A stretch of 7,968 nt of DNA from an uncultured Chloroflexota bacterium (GCA_903928275.1 CAIYQJ010000397.1:1-7968), one strand, 5' to 3'; counted from the stretch's first letter, positions 1 to 6,519 are shown. Notes: generated from the letters alone by a model not told the origin. Numbers and translations: made by a program.

Positions 1-643
1 CCAGCGCGTAGCGGAGGCCCGCGCCGATCTCGGCCCCAACGTGGCGGCGCACCACGGCCGCCGTCGAGACGAAGGCCGGCCGGATCGTGGCGAGCACGAG
101 GATCGCCGGGATGTAGCTGAGCGCATTGAGGAAGAGGGCGGCCGCGATCCCCAGGGTCGCCACGGTGACGCCGCCGATCGCCCCGCCGAGCAGGCGCGCC
201 AGGTTGAACTGGATGCTGTTGAGCGCGACCGCGTTGCCCACGAGGTCGCGCCCGACGAGCTCGGGCACCAGCGCCTGCTGCGCCGGGTTGCCGAATGCGT
301 TCGTCATCCCGAGCAGGAGGGCGAGGACTCCCACTTCCCAGAGCTGCACGGTCCCCGACCAGACGAGAGCGCCGAGCACGACCGCCTGGACGAGGGCGAG
401 GATCTGGGTCGCCAGCAGCAGCTGGCGGCGCGGGAGGCGGTCGGCGATGACGCCGCCGAGGAGCGGGAAGATGAGCATCGGGAGGAACTGCAGCGTCGTC
501 ACCGCGCCGAGCGCGACGGCCGACCCGGTGAGCTGCAGCACGAGCCACGCCTGGGCCACGGTCTGCGCCCACGTGCCCACGCCGGAGACGAGCTGGCTCG
601 CCCAGTACCGGCGATAGGCGGGCACGGCGAACGCGGCTCCCAT
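1..643 (-). CDS. MFS transporter, MFS_3 (EntS-like) drug/siderophore exporter, C-terminus outside window
   Basis: This frame is open to the left edge, with 214 residues visible and no stop. It reads as the N-terminal half of a 12-helix major facilitator, probably a proton-driven exporter of drugs or siderophores in the cytoplasmic membrane. Hydrophobic helices lie near residues 14-36, 43-66, 76-95, 101-118 and 165-187. The loop 2-3 motif A region reads GVIADRLPRR (64-73), and NPAQQALVPELV (119-130) followed by ALNSIQFNLAR is typical of the MFS_3/DUF894 group. ATG at 643 is the first ATG but lacks a clear Shine-Dalgarno sequence. An in-frame TTG at 703, with GAGG six bases upstream, would add 20 residues and overlap the marR stop (696-698) by 8 bp, so the true start may be 703. 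The gene lies directly downstream of the MarR gene and is very likely its regulatory target. Substrate is unknown. Confidence 0.88.
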   Translation of the reverse strand, partial: MGAAFAVPAYRRYWASQLVSGVGTWAQTVAQAWLVLQLTGSAVALGAVTTLQFLPMLIFPLLGGVIADRLPRRQLLLATQILALVQAVVLGALVWSGTVQLWEVGVLALLLGMTNAFGNPAQQALVPELVGRDLVGNAVALNSIQFNLARLLGGAIGGVTVATLGIAAALFLNALSYIPAILVLATIRPAFVSTAAVVRRHVGAEIGAGLRYAL

Positions 644-695
644 GGGACGCTTCGCGCCCGTCGCCGCGGGAACGCCGGCCTGCTGTGCCGCCTGC

Positions 696-1292
696 TCAAC
701 CAAGCGGTGCCTCGCCCGCGCTGTCGATCGTCGGACGGGACAGGGCCGCGATCCCGTCCTCGATCCGCTCGAGGATCAGCCAGAGGCGCGCAGCGTCGTC
801 ACGCCCGAGCATCGCCTGGAGATCGCGACGCCAGTCCATGGCGCGCCGCGCCACCGTCAGGCTCACCGCCAGCCCGGCGTCCGTGAGCCCGAGCGCGCGC
901 AGTCGCCGGTCGGTCGGGTCGACGGCGGACGTCAGCATCCCCTCCTGCTCGAGCCCGTCCACGAGCCGCTTCGCGTTCATCGGGTCGGTGCCAAGGACGC
1001 GGGCCAGCTCGCGGAGCCCGACGCCCGGCTGCTCGGCGACCGCGCGCAGGACGCTGGCCTGCGGGCCGCTGAGCCCGAGATCGACGATCCTCGTCTCCCA
1101 GGCCGCGCGGAGGGCACGATGGGTCCGGCCCAACCGGAAGCCGAGCCCCTCCTCGAGGGAGAAGTGGGGCACGCCGGCGGCCGCGGCCTCAGCGGCCGCG
1201 AAGCCCGGATCGCCGCGGCCGGCCTCAGCGGCCGCGAAGCCCGGATCGCCGCGGCCGGCCTCCGCGCCGGCCGGTGGTCGGATCAGTGTCAT
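696..1292 (-). CDS. MarR-family transcriptional regulator with repeat-bearing N-terminal extension
   Basis: A 198-residue cytoplasmic winged helix-turn-helix regulator, expected to bind DNA as a dimer and release it on binding a small ligand. The MarR core starts near residue 43 (FSLEEGLGFRLGRTHRALRA). The helix-turn-helix spans about 91-120 (VGLRELARVLG then NAKRLVDGLEQEGML), and the wing is VDPTDRRLRALGLTDAG (124-140). C-terminal helices (about 141-185) would form the dimer interface. MarR proteins are usually 140-160 residues. The surplus is a 40-residue N-terminal extension containing two exact copies of EAGRGDPGFAAA (11-22, 23-34). ATG 1292 has only a distant GGAG. GTG at residue 41 would give a normal-length protein but lacks a good Shine-Dalgarno, so the start is not certain. 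The stop abuts the MFS transporter gene, which fits a repressor-exporter operon, and a perfect palindrome lies upstream. Confidence 0.9.
   Translation of the reverse strand: MTLIRPPAGAEAGRGDPGFAAAEAGRGDPGFAAAEAAAAGVPHFSLEEGLGFRLGRTHRALRAAWETRIVDLGLSGPQASVLRAVAEQPGVGLRELARVLGTDPMNAKRLVDGLEQEGMLTSAVDPTDRRLRALGLTDAGLAVSLTVARRAMDWRRDLQAMLGRDDAARLWLILERIEDGIAALSRPTIDSAGEAPLG
1184..1262. repeat. 36-bp tandem duplication (2.2 copies) inside the marR 5' end
   Basis: Bases 1185-1220 and 1221-1256 are identical 36-mers, and identity at this period runs from 1184 to 1262. The unit contains GCGGCCGC and CCGCGG palindromes. Because 36 is divisible by three, the duplication keeps the marR frame and appears as a twice-repeated 12-residue peptide. 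The likely origin is replication slippage, which is inference. Confidence 0.9.
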
Positions 1293-1330
1293 GTCCGCGT
1301 CGTTCTCCGTCCCGTGCGGTGGCGGCCATC

Positions 1331-1348
1331 TCGTAGTTATGACTACGA
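1331..1348. promoter_or_regulatory. Perfect inverted repeat, probable MarR operator
   Basis: TCGTAGT-TATG-ACTACGA is a perfect 7-bp inverted repeat with a 4-bp spacer, placed 39 bp upstream of the marR ATG. It is AT-richer than its surroundings. MarR-family dimers usually bind palindromes of 16-20 bp that overlap their own promoter, so this is the natural autoregulatory operator. On the minus strand a possible -10 (TAACTA, 1334-1339) lies within it and a possible -35 (TTGCGT, 1355-1360) sits 15 bp further upstream. The palindrome is seen directly. The promoter elements are weak matches, and binding is inferred. Confidence 0.65.
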
Positions 1349-1453
1349 TACCCGACGCAACGAGAAGCCGCTCCGGCCATGGCCGCGGGAGCGCCTGGCG
1401 GCCGGCCGATCAGGAGATGGCCGGTCGCTGGATCGGGATCCGCCTCCTCGGCG

Positions 1454-1470
1454 GCGGGCGGGCCGCCCGC
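1454..1470 (-). terminator. GC-rich hairpin just after the YHS gene, possible terminator
   Basis: GCGGGC and GCCCGC form a 6-bp stem with a 5-base loop, starting 3 bp past the YHS stop codon. No U-tract follows on the minus strand, so it does not match a classical intrinsic terminator. In DNA this GC-rich it could still be a termination or RNA-stabilising hairpin, or chance. The rest of the gap to marR (1351-1453) shows nothing recognisable. Confidence 0.3.
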
Positions 1471-1473
1471 GGG

Positions 1474-1671
1474 TCACATCGACGGGGTGTACGCGGGATC
1501 GAGGTACTTCTCCGGGTCGTCGCCGAACTCGAGCAGGCATCCCTTCCCGCAGAAGACGTACTCACGGCCCTCGTACTCGGTCGTCAGTCCCTTCGCTCGG
1601 GCCTGCTCCACGTCGGGGGTCATCCCGCAGACGGGGTCTTCGTTCGGGGCGATCTCGCGGCGCTCTGCCAT
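1474..1671 (-). CDS. Stand-alone YHS-domain protein (65 aa)
   Basis: A 65-residue protein that is almost entirely one YHS domain. DPVCGM lies at residues 12-17, a YEGREYVFCGKGC strand/turn follows (33-45), and LEFGDDPEKYL closes the domain (47-57). YHS domains occur alone or attached to copper/heavy-metal P-type ATPases and are thought to bind metal through the conserved cysteines, here C15, C41 and C45. ATG 1671 is chosen because AGAGGAG lies 7 bases upstream. The frame stays open further upstream, but that stretch has no good start and a composition unlike protein. No metal transporter is visible nearby, so its partner is unknown. It lies 119 bp downstream of the glycosyltransferase gene on the same strand and may have its own promoter. 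A 6-bp inverted repeat (CGAGCC 1721-1726 / GGCTCG 1740-1745) sits in that gap. Confidence 0.88.
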   Translation of the reverse strand: MAERREIAPNEDPVCGMTPDVEQARAKGLTTEYEGREYVFCGKGCLLEFGDDPEKYLDPAYTPSM

Positions 1672-1790
1672 GTCGGTTCTCCTCTCGCGTGCCGGTGGTC
1701 GATGTGCGGGCGACGATACCCGAGCCTGCGGTTGTGCCGGGCTCGTCAGGTCGCCGCCGCCGCACTGACGCGAGCCAGTCGCCGCGGGGG

Positions 1791-3821
1791 TCAGCTCCCG
1801 GCGGTCGCGCCCCGGCAGTCGTAGACGCCGGTCACCGAGCCTGCCAGGGTCACGGGCGCGCAGCTGGCGGTGATCCACGCGGCGCGCGCTCTCGCGGCGT
1901 CGCCCCCGCCGCCGCCGAGGTCCGCGGCGACGAAGCGGAGGTCGCCCGATGCAACGTCCGCCTTCAGCTGCTCGAGCGTGAGCGTGGTGGCGTCGTCGCC
2001 CTTGAAGCCGCCCACGGCCATGACCGGGATCCCGGTCGCCAGCTGGATCGGGGCGCCCACGTTGGCGCTGTTGACCGCCACGAGCCAGCGGGCGCTTCCG
2101 CGCTGGGCCACGAGGTAGTCGATGAGCGCCTGGCTCATGCCGGAGTCGAACTGGCCGCCCTGCGGGCGACTCGCGGCCGGGCCACCCTGGCCGCCGGTCG
2201 GCCCAGGCTGGCCGGGTCCGCCGCCTTGGCCCCTTCCTCCGGGCTGGGCGCCCCCGCCTCCGCCCCCAGCCCGCGCATTCCCGCCTCCGCCTCCGCCCCC
2301 GGCGTGCTCATTCCCCGCGGGCCCGATGTGCGGGTCGCCGCCGGAGTAGGCGGTGCCGACCGTGACAGCCGTGTAGGCCGTCGGCGCTGCCAGGAGCGCG
2401 ATGAGCCCGACGGCGGTCACCCCGAGCGCGATGCGCCGATCGACCAGGTCGGCAGGTGCAGCGACGACGATCGCCGCTCCGGCCGTGACCCCGACGATCC
2501 CCATGCCGAGCCCGGGAAGGAAGTCGGGCACGCGTCCCAGCAGGGGCACCGCCACGATCGCGCTGCCGACGAGCGTCCCGGCGAGCACGAGCCCTCCGAA
2601 CCGGTAGCGGTAGCGCAGTCCCCACATCTCGACGGTCCCGGCACCGACGAGCGCGGCCACCGCCGGCGCGATCACCACCGTGTAGTACTCGTGGATCGTG
2701 CCGGACATGAAGCTGAAGACCAGCAGGTGGACGAGGAGCCAGCTGCCCCAGAGCAGGTACCCCGCGAAGCGGGAGTCATGGCGGTCCCGCAGCACCGCCC
2801 GCCAGCGCGCGACGACGCCCACGACCAGCGAGACCAGCGCGAACGGGAGCAGCCATGCGATCCCGCCCGCGAACCGGTCGTTGAACATCCGGAGAAGGCC
2901 GGGGACGCCTCCCGGGCCGGAGCCGGACGCATCCGCTGCCGCTGTCACGACCTGGCTGGCCGCAGGCCCGGGGGCGGCGGACCTGCCGAGGAGCCGGCCG
3001 AAGCCGTCGCCGCCGAAGATCAGGTCCACCACCGAATCGGTCGAGCTGCCGCCGACGTAGGGTCGCGAGGGCGCGGGGATGATCTCGACGATCACCACCC
3101 ACCAGGCGGACGCAACGAGCGCGGCCAGGCCGAAGACGCAGATGTCGGCGACCCGGCGACGCGCCGAGCCGCGCGCGGCCACGAGGTAGGTGAGCGCGAA
3201 GCCCGGCAGCACCATCGGCGCCTGGAGGAACTTCGTGAGGAACGCGGCGCCGACGAGGGCGCCTGCCGCCACGAGCCAGCGCCGCCGGCCCGACTCGATG
3301 GCGGAGAGGAGGGTCCCGGCGGCCGCGACCAGAAGGAACGTGAGGACGGCGTCGGGGTTGTCATAGCGGAAGATCAGGGCTGCCACCGGCGTCAGGGCCA
3401 TGACGACCCCCGCGATCGTCGCCGCGACCGGCCCGAACGAGCGGCGGACCACGACCAGGAGGAGCGCGACCGTCGCGATCCCGAGGAGTGCCTGCGGCAG
3501 CATGACCGCGAGCGGGTTCAGGCCCAGGACCCGGACCGACAGGCCGATGAGCATCGTCGTGAGGGGCGGCTTGTCGAGCGTGATGAAGTTCGACGCGTCC
3601 AGGGATCCGAAGAACCAGGCGCTCCAGCTCTGCGACCCCGCCTGTGCCGCCATCGCGTAGTACTCGTTGCCGAACCCGCTGATCGTCAGATCCCGGAGGT
3701 AGACGAACGCCGCCAGGGCGACGATGCCGAGAAACGCCGGGCGCACCCAGGCGTCGTCGGTCACGCGGCTCGGGACGGCAGGGCGCGCCACCGGGGCGAG
3801 GTCGCGACCGGCAGACGTCAC
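1791..3821 (-). CDS. GT39/PMT-type membrane glycosyltransferase, YkcB-like, with glycine-rich linker and C-terminal domain
   Basis: A 676-residue polytopic enzyme expected to move a sugar from a polyprenyl-phosphate donor to an acceptor outside the membrane, as in the ArnT/PMT (GT-C) fold. Residues 26-44 form the first helix. The first outer loop carries GNEYYAMAA (51-59), with E53 as likely catalytic acid, and TLDKPPL (81-87). FRYDNPDAVLTFLL (151-164), FLTKFLQAPMVLPG (194-207) and SGTIHEYYTVVIAPA (373-387) are hallmarks of the bacterial YkcB-like family. About ten more helices run to residue 488. A glycine-rich linker (about 494-557) leads to a C-terminal extracytoplasmic domain (559-676: ALIDYLVAQRGSARWLVAV and TGIPVMAVGGFKG). 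C653 and C669 could form a disulphide. GTG 3821 is chosen because it overlaps the PEBP stop as GTGA, implying translational coupling; longer frames run into the PEBP gene. Donor and acceptor sugars cannot be told from sequence. Confidence 0.9.
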   Translation of the reverse strand: MTSAGRDLAPVARPAVPSRVTDDAWVRPAFLGIVALAAFVYLRDLTISGFGNEYYAMAAQAGSQSWSAWFFGSLDASNFITLDKPPLTTMLIGLSVRVLGLNPLAVMLPQALLGIATVALLLVVVRRSFGPVAATIAGVVMALTPVAALIFRYDNPDAVLTFLLVAAAGTLLSAIESGRRRWLVAAGALVGAAFLTKFLQAPMVLPGFALTYLVAARGSARRRVADICVFGLAALVASAWWVVIVEIIPAPSRPYVGGSSTDSVVDLIFGGDGFGRLLGRSAAPGPAASQVVTAAADASGSGPGGVPGLLRMFNDRFAGGIAWLLPFALVSLVVGVVARWRAVLRDRHDSRFAGYLLWGSWLLVHLLVFSFMSGTIHEYYTVVIAPAVAALVGAGTVEMWGLRYRYRFGGLVLAGTLVGSAIVAVPLLGRVPDFLPGLGMGIVGVTAGAAIVVAAPADLVDRRIALGVTAVGLIALLAAPTAYTAVTVGTAYSGGDPHIGPAGNEHAGGGGGGGNARAGGGGGGAQPGGRGQGGGPGQPGPTGGQGGPAASRPQGGQFDSGMSQALIDYLVAQRGSARWLVAVNSANVGAPIQLATGIPVMAVGGFKGDDATTLTLEQLKADVASGDLRFVAADLGGGGGDAARARAAWITASCAPVTLAGSVTGVYDCRGATAGS
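2151..2342 (-). repeat. Low-complexity glycine-rich coding stretch in the glycosyltransferase gene
   Basis: Codons 494-557 of the glycosyltransferase encode runs of seven (508-514) and six (519-524) glycines, then G/Q/P-rich sequence. On the plus strand this reads as repeated CCGCCTCCGCC-like tracts. It joins the last membrane helix to the C-terminal domain and is a plausible flexible spacer. Such tracts are prone to slippage. Confidence 0.75.
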
Positions 3822-4537
3822 GGCCGCGGGGACCCCTGCGCGGGTGGCCGCGAAGTGCCGCGTCCCGGCGGCGGAGCGCCCCCTCCGGGCGGCGAGGACG
3901 CGGGTCCGCCGCTCCCGACACGCGAGTACGTCACGTCCATCGTGGCCTGCGCGAGGACGAGGCCGTCGAGTGCCGCTAGCAGCACCGGCCGCGAGACCTT
4001 CGTCGGATCCGGGAGGTCGGGCTGACCCGACAGCGCGTAAACGGTGAAGGTGTAGGCCTTCGCGCCGGGTCCCTTCGAGCACGGCGGCGTGTACGCGGTT
4101 TTGCCGTTCACGCTGTTCGTCCCGATGGCCGCCGGCGGCATCGCGGCCTCGTCGAGGCGATCCACGGTCGGCGCGATCTCGTAGAGCACCCAGTACCAGT
4201 GCGCTCCGCCATCGGGCGGCAGCGTGTGCATGACGACCGCGTATCCGACTGTCCCGGCTGGCGCCCCGGTCCACGCGAGCGGCGGCGTCACCGCCGCGCC
4301 GTCGCAGGTGAACCGCATCGGCAGCGTCCCGCCGTCCGTCATCACGGGGCTGCTCACGGTGAACCCGGGGTACGTGGGGTACCTGGGGTACGAGGACGCC
4401 GCGGCCGCCGCCGTCCGGGTGGTCGCGGTCGACGGGCCTGACGCGCCGCCAGACGTCGAGGCCGCGCCGGAGCTGCACGCGGACACGACGACGAGACAGG
4501 CGGCGACGAGGGACGAGATCCTCGCGGTCGGGCGCAT
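3818..4537 (-). CDS. PEBP / YbhB-YbcL-type lipoprotein
   Basis: A 239-residue exported protein of the phosphatidylethanolamine-binding (Raf kinase inhibitor-like) family. A signal peptide ends in the lipobox VSAC, so C21 is probably lipidated and the protein anchored outside the membrane. A low-complexity Ser/Thr/Ala spacer and a triple YPx repeat (50-58) precede the PEBP core (about 58-208): MRFTCDGAAVTPPLAW (74-89), GGAHWYWVLYEI (110-121) and GTNSVNGKTAYTPPCSKGPG (139-158), then YTFTVYALSG. C79 and C153 may form a disulphide. The usual DPDAP segment before the HW motif is replaced by HTLPPDG. A Pro/Gly-rich tail (209-239) follows. ATG 4537 has GGGG 8 bases upstream and lies 10 bp after the preceding gene; the stop overlaps the glycosyltransferase start. 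The biochemical role of bacterial PEBPs is poorly known, and no ligand is inferred here. Confidence 0.9.
   Translation of the reverse strand: MRPTARISSLVAACLVVVSACSSGAASTSGGASGPSTATTRTAAAAASSYPRYPTYPGFTVSSPVMTDGGTLPMRFTCDGAAVTPPLAWTGAPAGTVGYAVVMHTLPPDGGAHWYWVLYEIAPTVDRLDEAAMPPAAIGTNSVNGKTAYTPPCSKGPGAKAYTFTVYALSGQPDLPDPTKVSRPVLLAALDGLVLAQATMDVTYSRVGSGGPASSPPGGGAPPPGRGTSRPPAQGSPRP
4367..4393 (-). repeat. Three 9-bp GGGGTAC repeats encoding a YPx peptide
   Basis: Three consecutive 9-bp units on the plus strand, each starting GGGGTAC, encode YPR-YPT-YPG at residues 50-58 of the PEBP lipoprotein, between the lipid anchor and the folded core. They probably act as a short stiff spacer, which is inference. 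Confidence 0.75.
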
Positions 4538-4547
4538 GGTGCCGCCC

Positions 4548-6326
4548 CTACCTCACCGCGGCGCGGACGAGGTTCGACCACGTCACGCCACCGCCGGTCG
4601 CCCCGGGCACCGATACCCGGAAGGAGACGGAGCGGCCAGCGCCGGTCGCCGTCGTCGGGACCTTGACGGCCCTCGTCCACGTGACGGTCCCGGCGCTGTC
4701 GGTCCGCGTGGTGCCCAGCGACGTCCAGGTCCCGGTGGTGCCGATCCTCTGGTAGAGCTGGACCGGGGTCCCCGCGGTCGCCGGGGCGACACTGACCCTC
4801 AGGGTGGCCTTCCCGCCGTTGGGAACGGTCGTGGCCGTGCCGAAGCCGCTCGTCAGGGCCGTGCCGGGTCCCCCGGCGATCCGGAGGGTCGGAACGACGG
4901 CGACCGGCGCCGAGGTCCCCGTCGTGCCGCCGGCGCCGAACAGGAAGTCGGTGCTCGGGATGGTGGGCATCGAGATCGGCTCGGAGAAGAGATAGGGGCT
5001 CTTGGGCTCCGAGAGGCTGCCGAGGAGCGTCGTCCGCAGCGTCATGAGGTCGGCCTTCTCGGCGGCGGTGAGGGACTTCCCGACAGAGGCGAAGGCGGTC
5101 GCGTACTGGTAGACGAGCGAGCCGTCGAGCTCGCCGTAGGTCTTCATGAGGGCTGCGACCGCCGCGGCGTCCACGCTGCCGCCGGCCTGGAGCTTCCGCA
5201 GCTCGGTGGAGACCGATCGGCGCGTCGCGACGACCTGCGCGAGGGCAGACCGCTGGCTGTCGACGAGGCCGCTGATCGACGCGGCCTGGGTCGTGTCGAG
5301 CTTCGCGAGGAGTGCCGCCCCGAGGTTGCCGGTGATCGTCGTGTCGATCGAGTAGCCCGGATTGCCGACCGCGGGCGCGTCCTTCAGGTAGAACGAACCG
5401 AAGTAGGTGCCGTGGCGCTCGGGGCAGAAGTACGTGTCGGCCTCGGCCGAGCCGACGTACCAGCTGAACATGTCGCCGGCATACGTCATCACGGCGATCT
5501 TCTCGTCACGGCTCAGCGGTCGCAGCTCGTCGGGCTCCGTCACCTTCGGCCATGTCGACATGCCCGTGCCCTTCATCGCGTCGAGATGGGCGCGCTGCGT
5601 CGAGGTGAGCGAGGCGAGCATGGTGCCCATCACCTGCGCCCGCTCCAGGCTGATCTTCCCGTCGAGCGCGTAGAGCTCAGCCGAGTAGGCCTTCACCGCG
5701 GCCTCGGACAGGCCGGTGGTACCGGTCGGCAGGTCACCCGCGAGCAGCCGGCGGAAGGCCTGCATGAGCACGAAGCGCTTGTAGCCGTAGTCATTGATCG
5801 AGGCGACCTGGCTCTTCGCGAGCGTCGCGAGTTGCCCGCGCTGCGCGGTCGTCAGGGTCGTGAGCATGTTGAGCGACGCCGACGTGAGGAAGTCCGTGTT
5901 GTGGCCCATCTGCGTCGGGTCGTTGTCGCGGAGGTACTGGAAGCCCCAGAAGTCGGCGACCTTGCCGGGCGGGAAGAAGGAATCGGAGCTCAGCGTTCCC
6001 GTGAGGAACCCGAGAGCGTCGAAGGCGATCGTGTTGGACTGGGCGCGGTCGGAGATCGCCTGCTCGATCGTGTACTGGGGGCCGCTTCCGGTCGCAGGTC
6101 CGCCCTGCCCACCGCCATCCGCCGGCGGACGCGGCGGCGGGGATGCCCCAGGCGCCTGAGACGGTGCGGCGACCTGGGATGCCGCCGCAGCCGCGACGGA
6201 CCCGGAGAGGCCCGGCACTCCTGCCGAGGTCGCCCCCGCGACAGACCTCCCGCTCACGCAGGCTCCCGCGACGATGCTCGCGCAGGCCCCCAGGGTCACG
6301 AGCAGTGCCAGGTGTCGGTGTCTCAT
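4548..6326 (-). CDS. Exported protein of unknown function with four LTxxQ-like motifs and a C-terminal Ig-like module
   Basis: I do not recognise a named family for this 592-residue protein. An N-terminal signal (MRHRHLALLVTLGAC...) contains two weak lipobox candidates (C15, C23), so it is secreted or lipid-anchored. Residues 24-82 are a low-complexity Ala/Pro/Gly linker. The main region (84-440) is mostly helical and carries four LTxxQ-like motifs: LTTAQ (158), LTSTQ (240), LDTTQ (343) and LTAAE (419), each followed by a helix, recalling the Spy/CpxP LTXXQ signature. Distinctive segments are WGFQYLRDNDPTQMGHNTDF (127-146), YGYKRFVLMQAFRRLL (180-195) and FCPERHGTYFGSFYLKD (300-316), the last with the only cysteine outside the signal region. 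Residues 480-590 look like a beta-sandwich (VQLYQRIGTTGTWTSLG, then TVTWTRAVKV). ATG 6326 has AGGAGG 7 bases upstream. It is the first gene of a unit with the PEBP and GT39 genes. Confidence 0.85.
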   Translation of the reverse strand: MRHRHLALLVTLGACASIVAGACVSGRSVAGATSAGVPGLSGSVAAAAASQVAAPSQAPGASPPPRPPADGGGQGGPATGSGPQYTIEQAISDRAQSNTIAFDALGFLTGTLSSDSFFPPGKVADFWGFQYLRDNDPTQMGHNTDFLTSASLNMLTTLTTAQRGQLATLAKSQVASINDYGYKRFVLMQAFRRLLAGDLPTGTTGLSEAAVKAYSAELYALDGKISLERAQVMGTMLASLTSTQRAHLDAMKGTGMSTWPKVTEPDELRPLSRDEKIAVMTYAGDMFSWYVGSAEADTYFCPERHGTYFGSFYLKDAPAVGNPGYSIDTTITGNLGAALLAKLDTTQAASISGLVDSQRSALAQVVATRRSVSTELRKLQAGGSVDAAAVAALMKTYGELDGSLVYQYATAFASVGKSLTAAEKADLMTLRTTLLGSLSEPKSPYLFSEPISMPTIPSTDFLFGAGGTTGTSAPVAVVPTLRIAGGPGTALTSGFGTATTVPNGGKATLRVSVAPATAGTPVQLYQRIGTTGTWTSLGTTRTDSAGTVTWTRAVKVPTTATGAGRSVSFRVSVPGATGGGVTWSNLVRAAVR

Positions 6327-6404
6327 CTCGTGGCCTCCTGTCGCGGCGGTCGGTCGATCGCGTCGCTCGTTGGCGTCGGTGGAGGGTGTCCGTCAGCGGG
6401 CTTC

Positions 6405-6417
6405 ACCGATCATCGGT
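6405..6417. promoter_or_regulatory. Palindrome, possible operator
   Basis: ACCGAT-C-ATCGGT is a perfect 6-bp inverted repeat with a 1-bp centre, 79 bp upstream of the LTxxQ-protein start. Its size suits a dimeric transcription factor, but no cognate regulator is visible. Chance occurrence is possible. Confidence 0.4.
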
Positions 6418-6433
6418 AGCCGGGGTTACGGTC

Positions 6434-6519
6434 GGGTTCCGGCCCGGTTACAGCCCCACAGGCGGCGGGTCGCGGCGAAGCCGGCACGTGGTTACGACTC
6501 CGTAGCCGGGCTGGAACCC
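6434..6519. promoter_or_regulatory. Long imperfect inverted repeat, possible structured leader
   Basis: Bases 6434-6451 (GGGTTCCGGCCCGGTTAC) pair with 6502-6519 at 16 of 18 positions, with a 50-base interior that itself holds a CGGC-GAA-GCCG hairpin (6474-6484). The structure could form in either strand's transcript: it lies 80 bp upstream of the phosphoesterase and about 108 bp upstream of the LTxxQ gene. It may be a leader RNA, a protein-binding site or a terminator-like element. No known riboswitch class is matched well enough to name. Confidence 0.45.

Noticed and set aside
41..886. 281-codon plus-strand open frame
   Set aside because: Antisense to the MFS transporter and marR; composition is Arg/Glu/His-rich and not protein-like.
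1721..1745. Terminator after the glycosyltransferase gene
   Set aside because: The 6-bp inverted repeat has a 13-base loop and no U-tract, too weak to call.
1672..1878. Upstream extension of the YHS frame to 1878
   Set aside because: It would overlap the 3' end of the glycosyltransferase gene and has a shadow-like composition, while ATG 1671 has a strong Shine-Dalgarno and yields exactly the YHS domain.
642..4025. 1127-codon plus-strand open frame
   Set aside because: It lies antisense to marR, the YHS gene, the GT39 gene and part of the PEBP gene. Its product is Arg/Asp/Gly/His-rich with no domain, as expected for a shadow in very GC-rich DNA.
3822..4478. Upstream extension of the glycosyltransferase frame to 4478
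   Set aside because: The extension overlaps the PEBP gene in another frame and is Arg-rich nonsense. The GTGA junction at 3818-3821 gives a natural start.
4224..6419. 731-codon plus-strand open frame
   Set aside because: Antisense to the LTxxQ protein and PEBP genes, with charged low-complexity sequence and no recognisable fold.
6412..6519. c-di-GMP-I (GEMM) riboswitch
   Set aside because: Only the GGTAGCCGGGGTTAC 3'-hairpin-like stretch and a GCGAAGCC resemble it. The conserved core and the GAAA tetraloop helix are not present in the right order.
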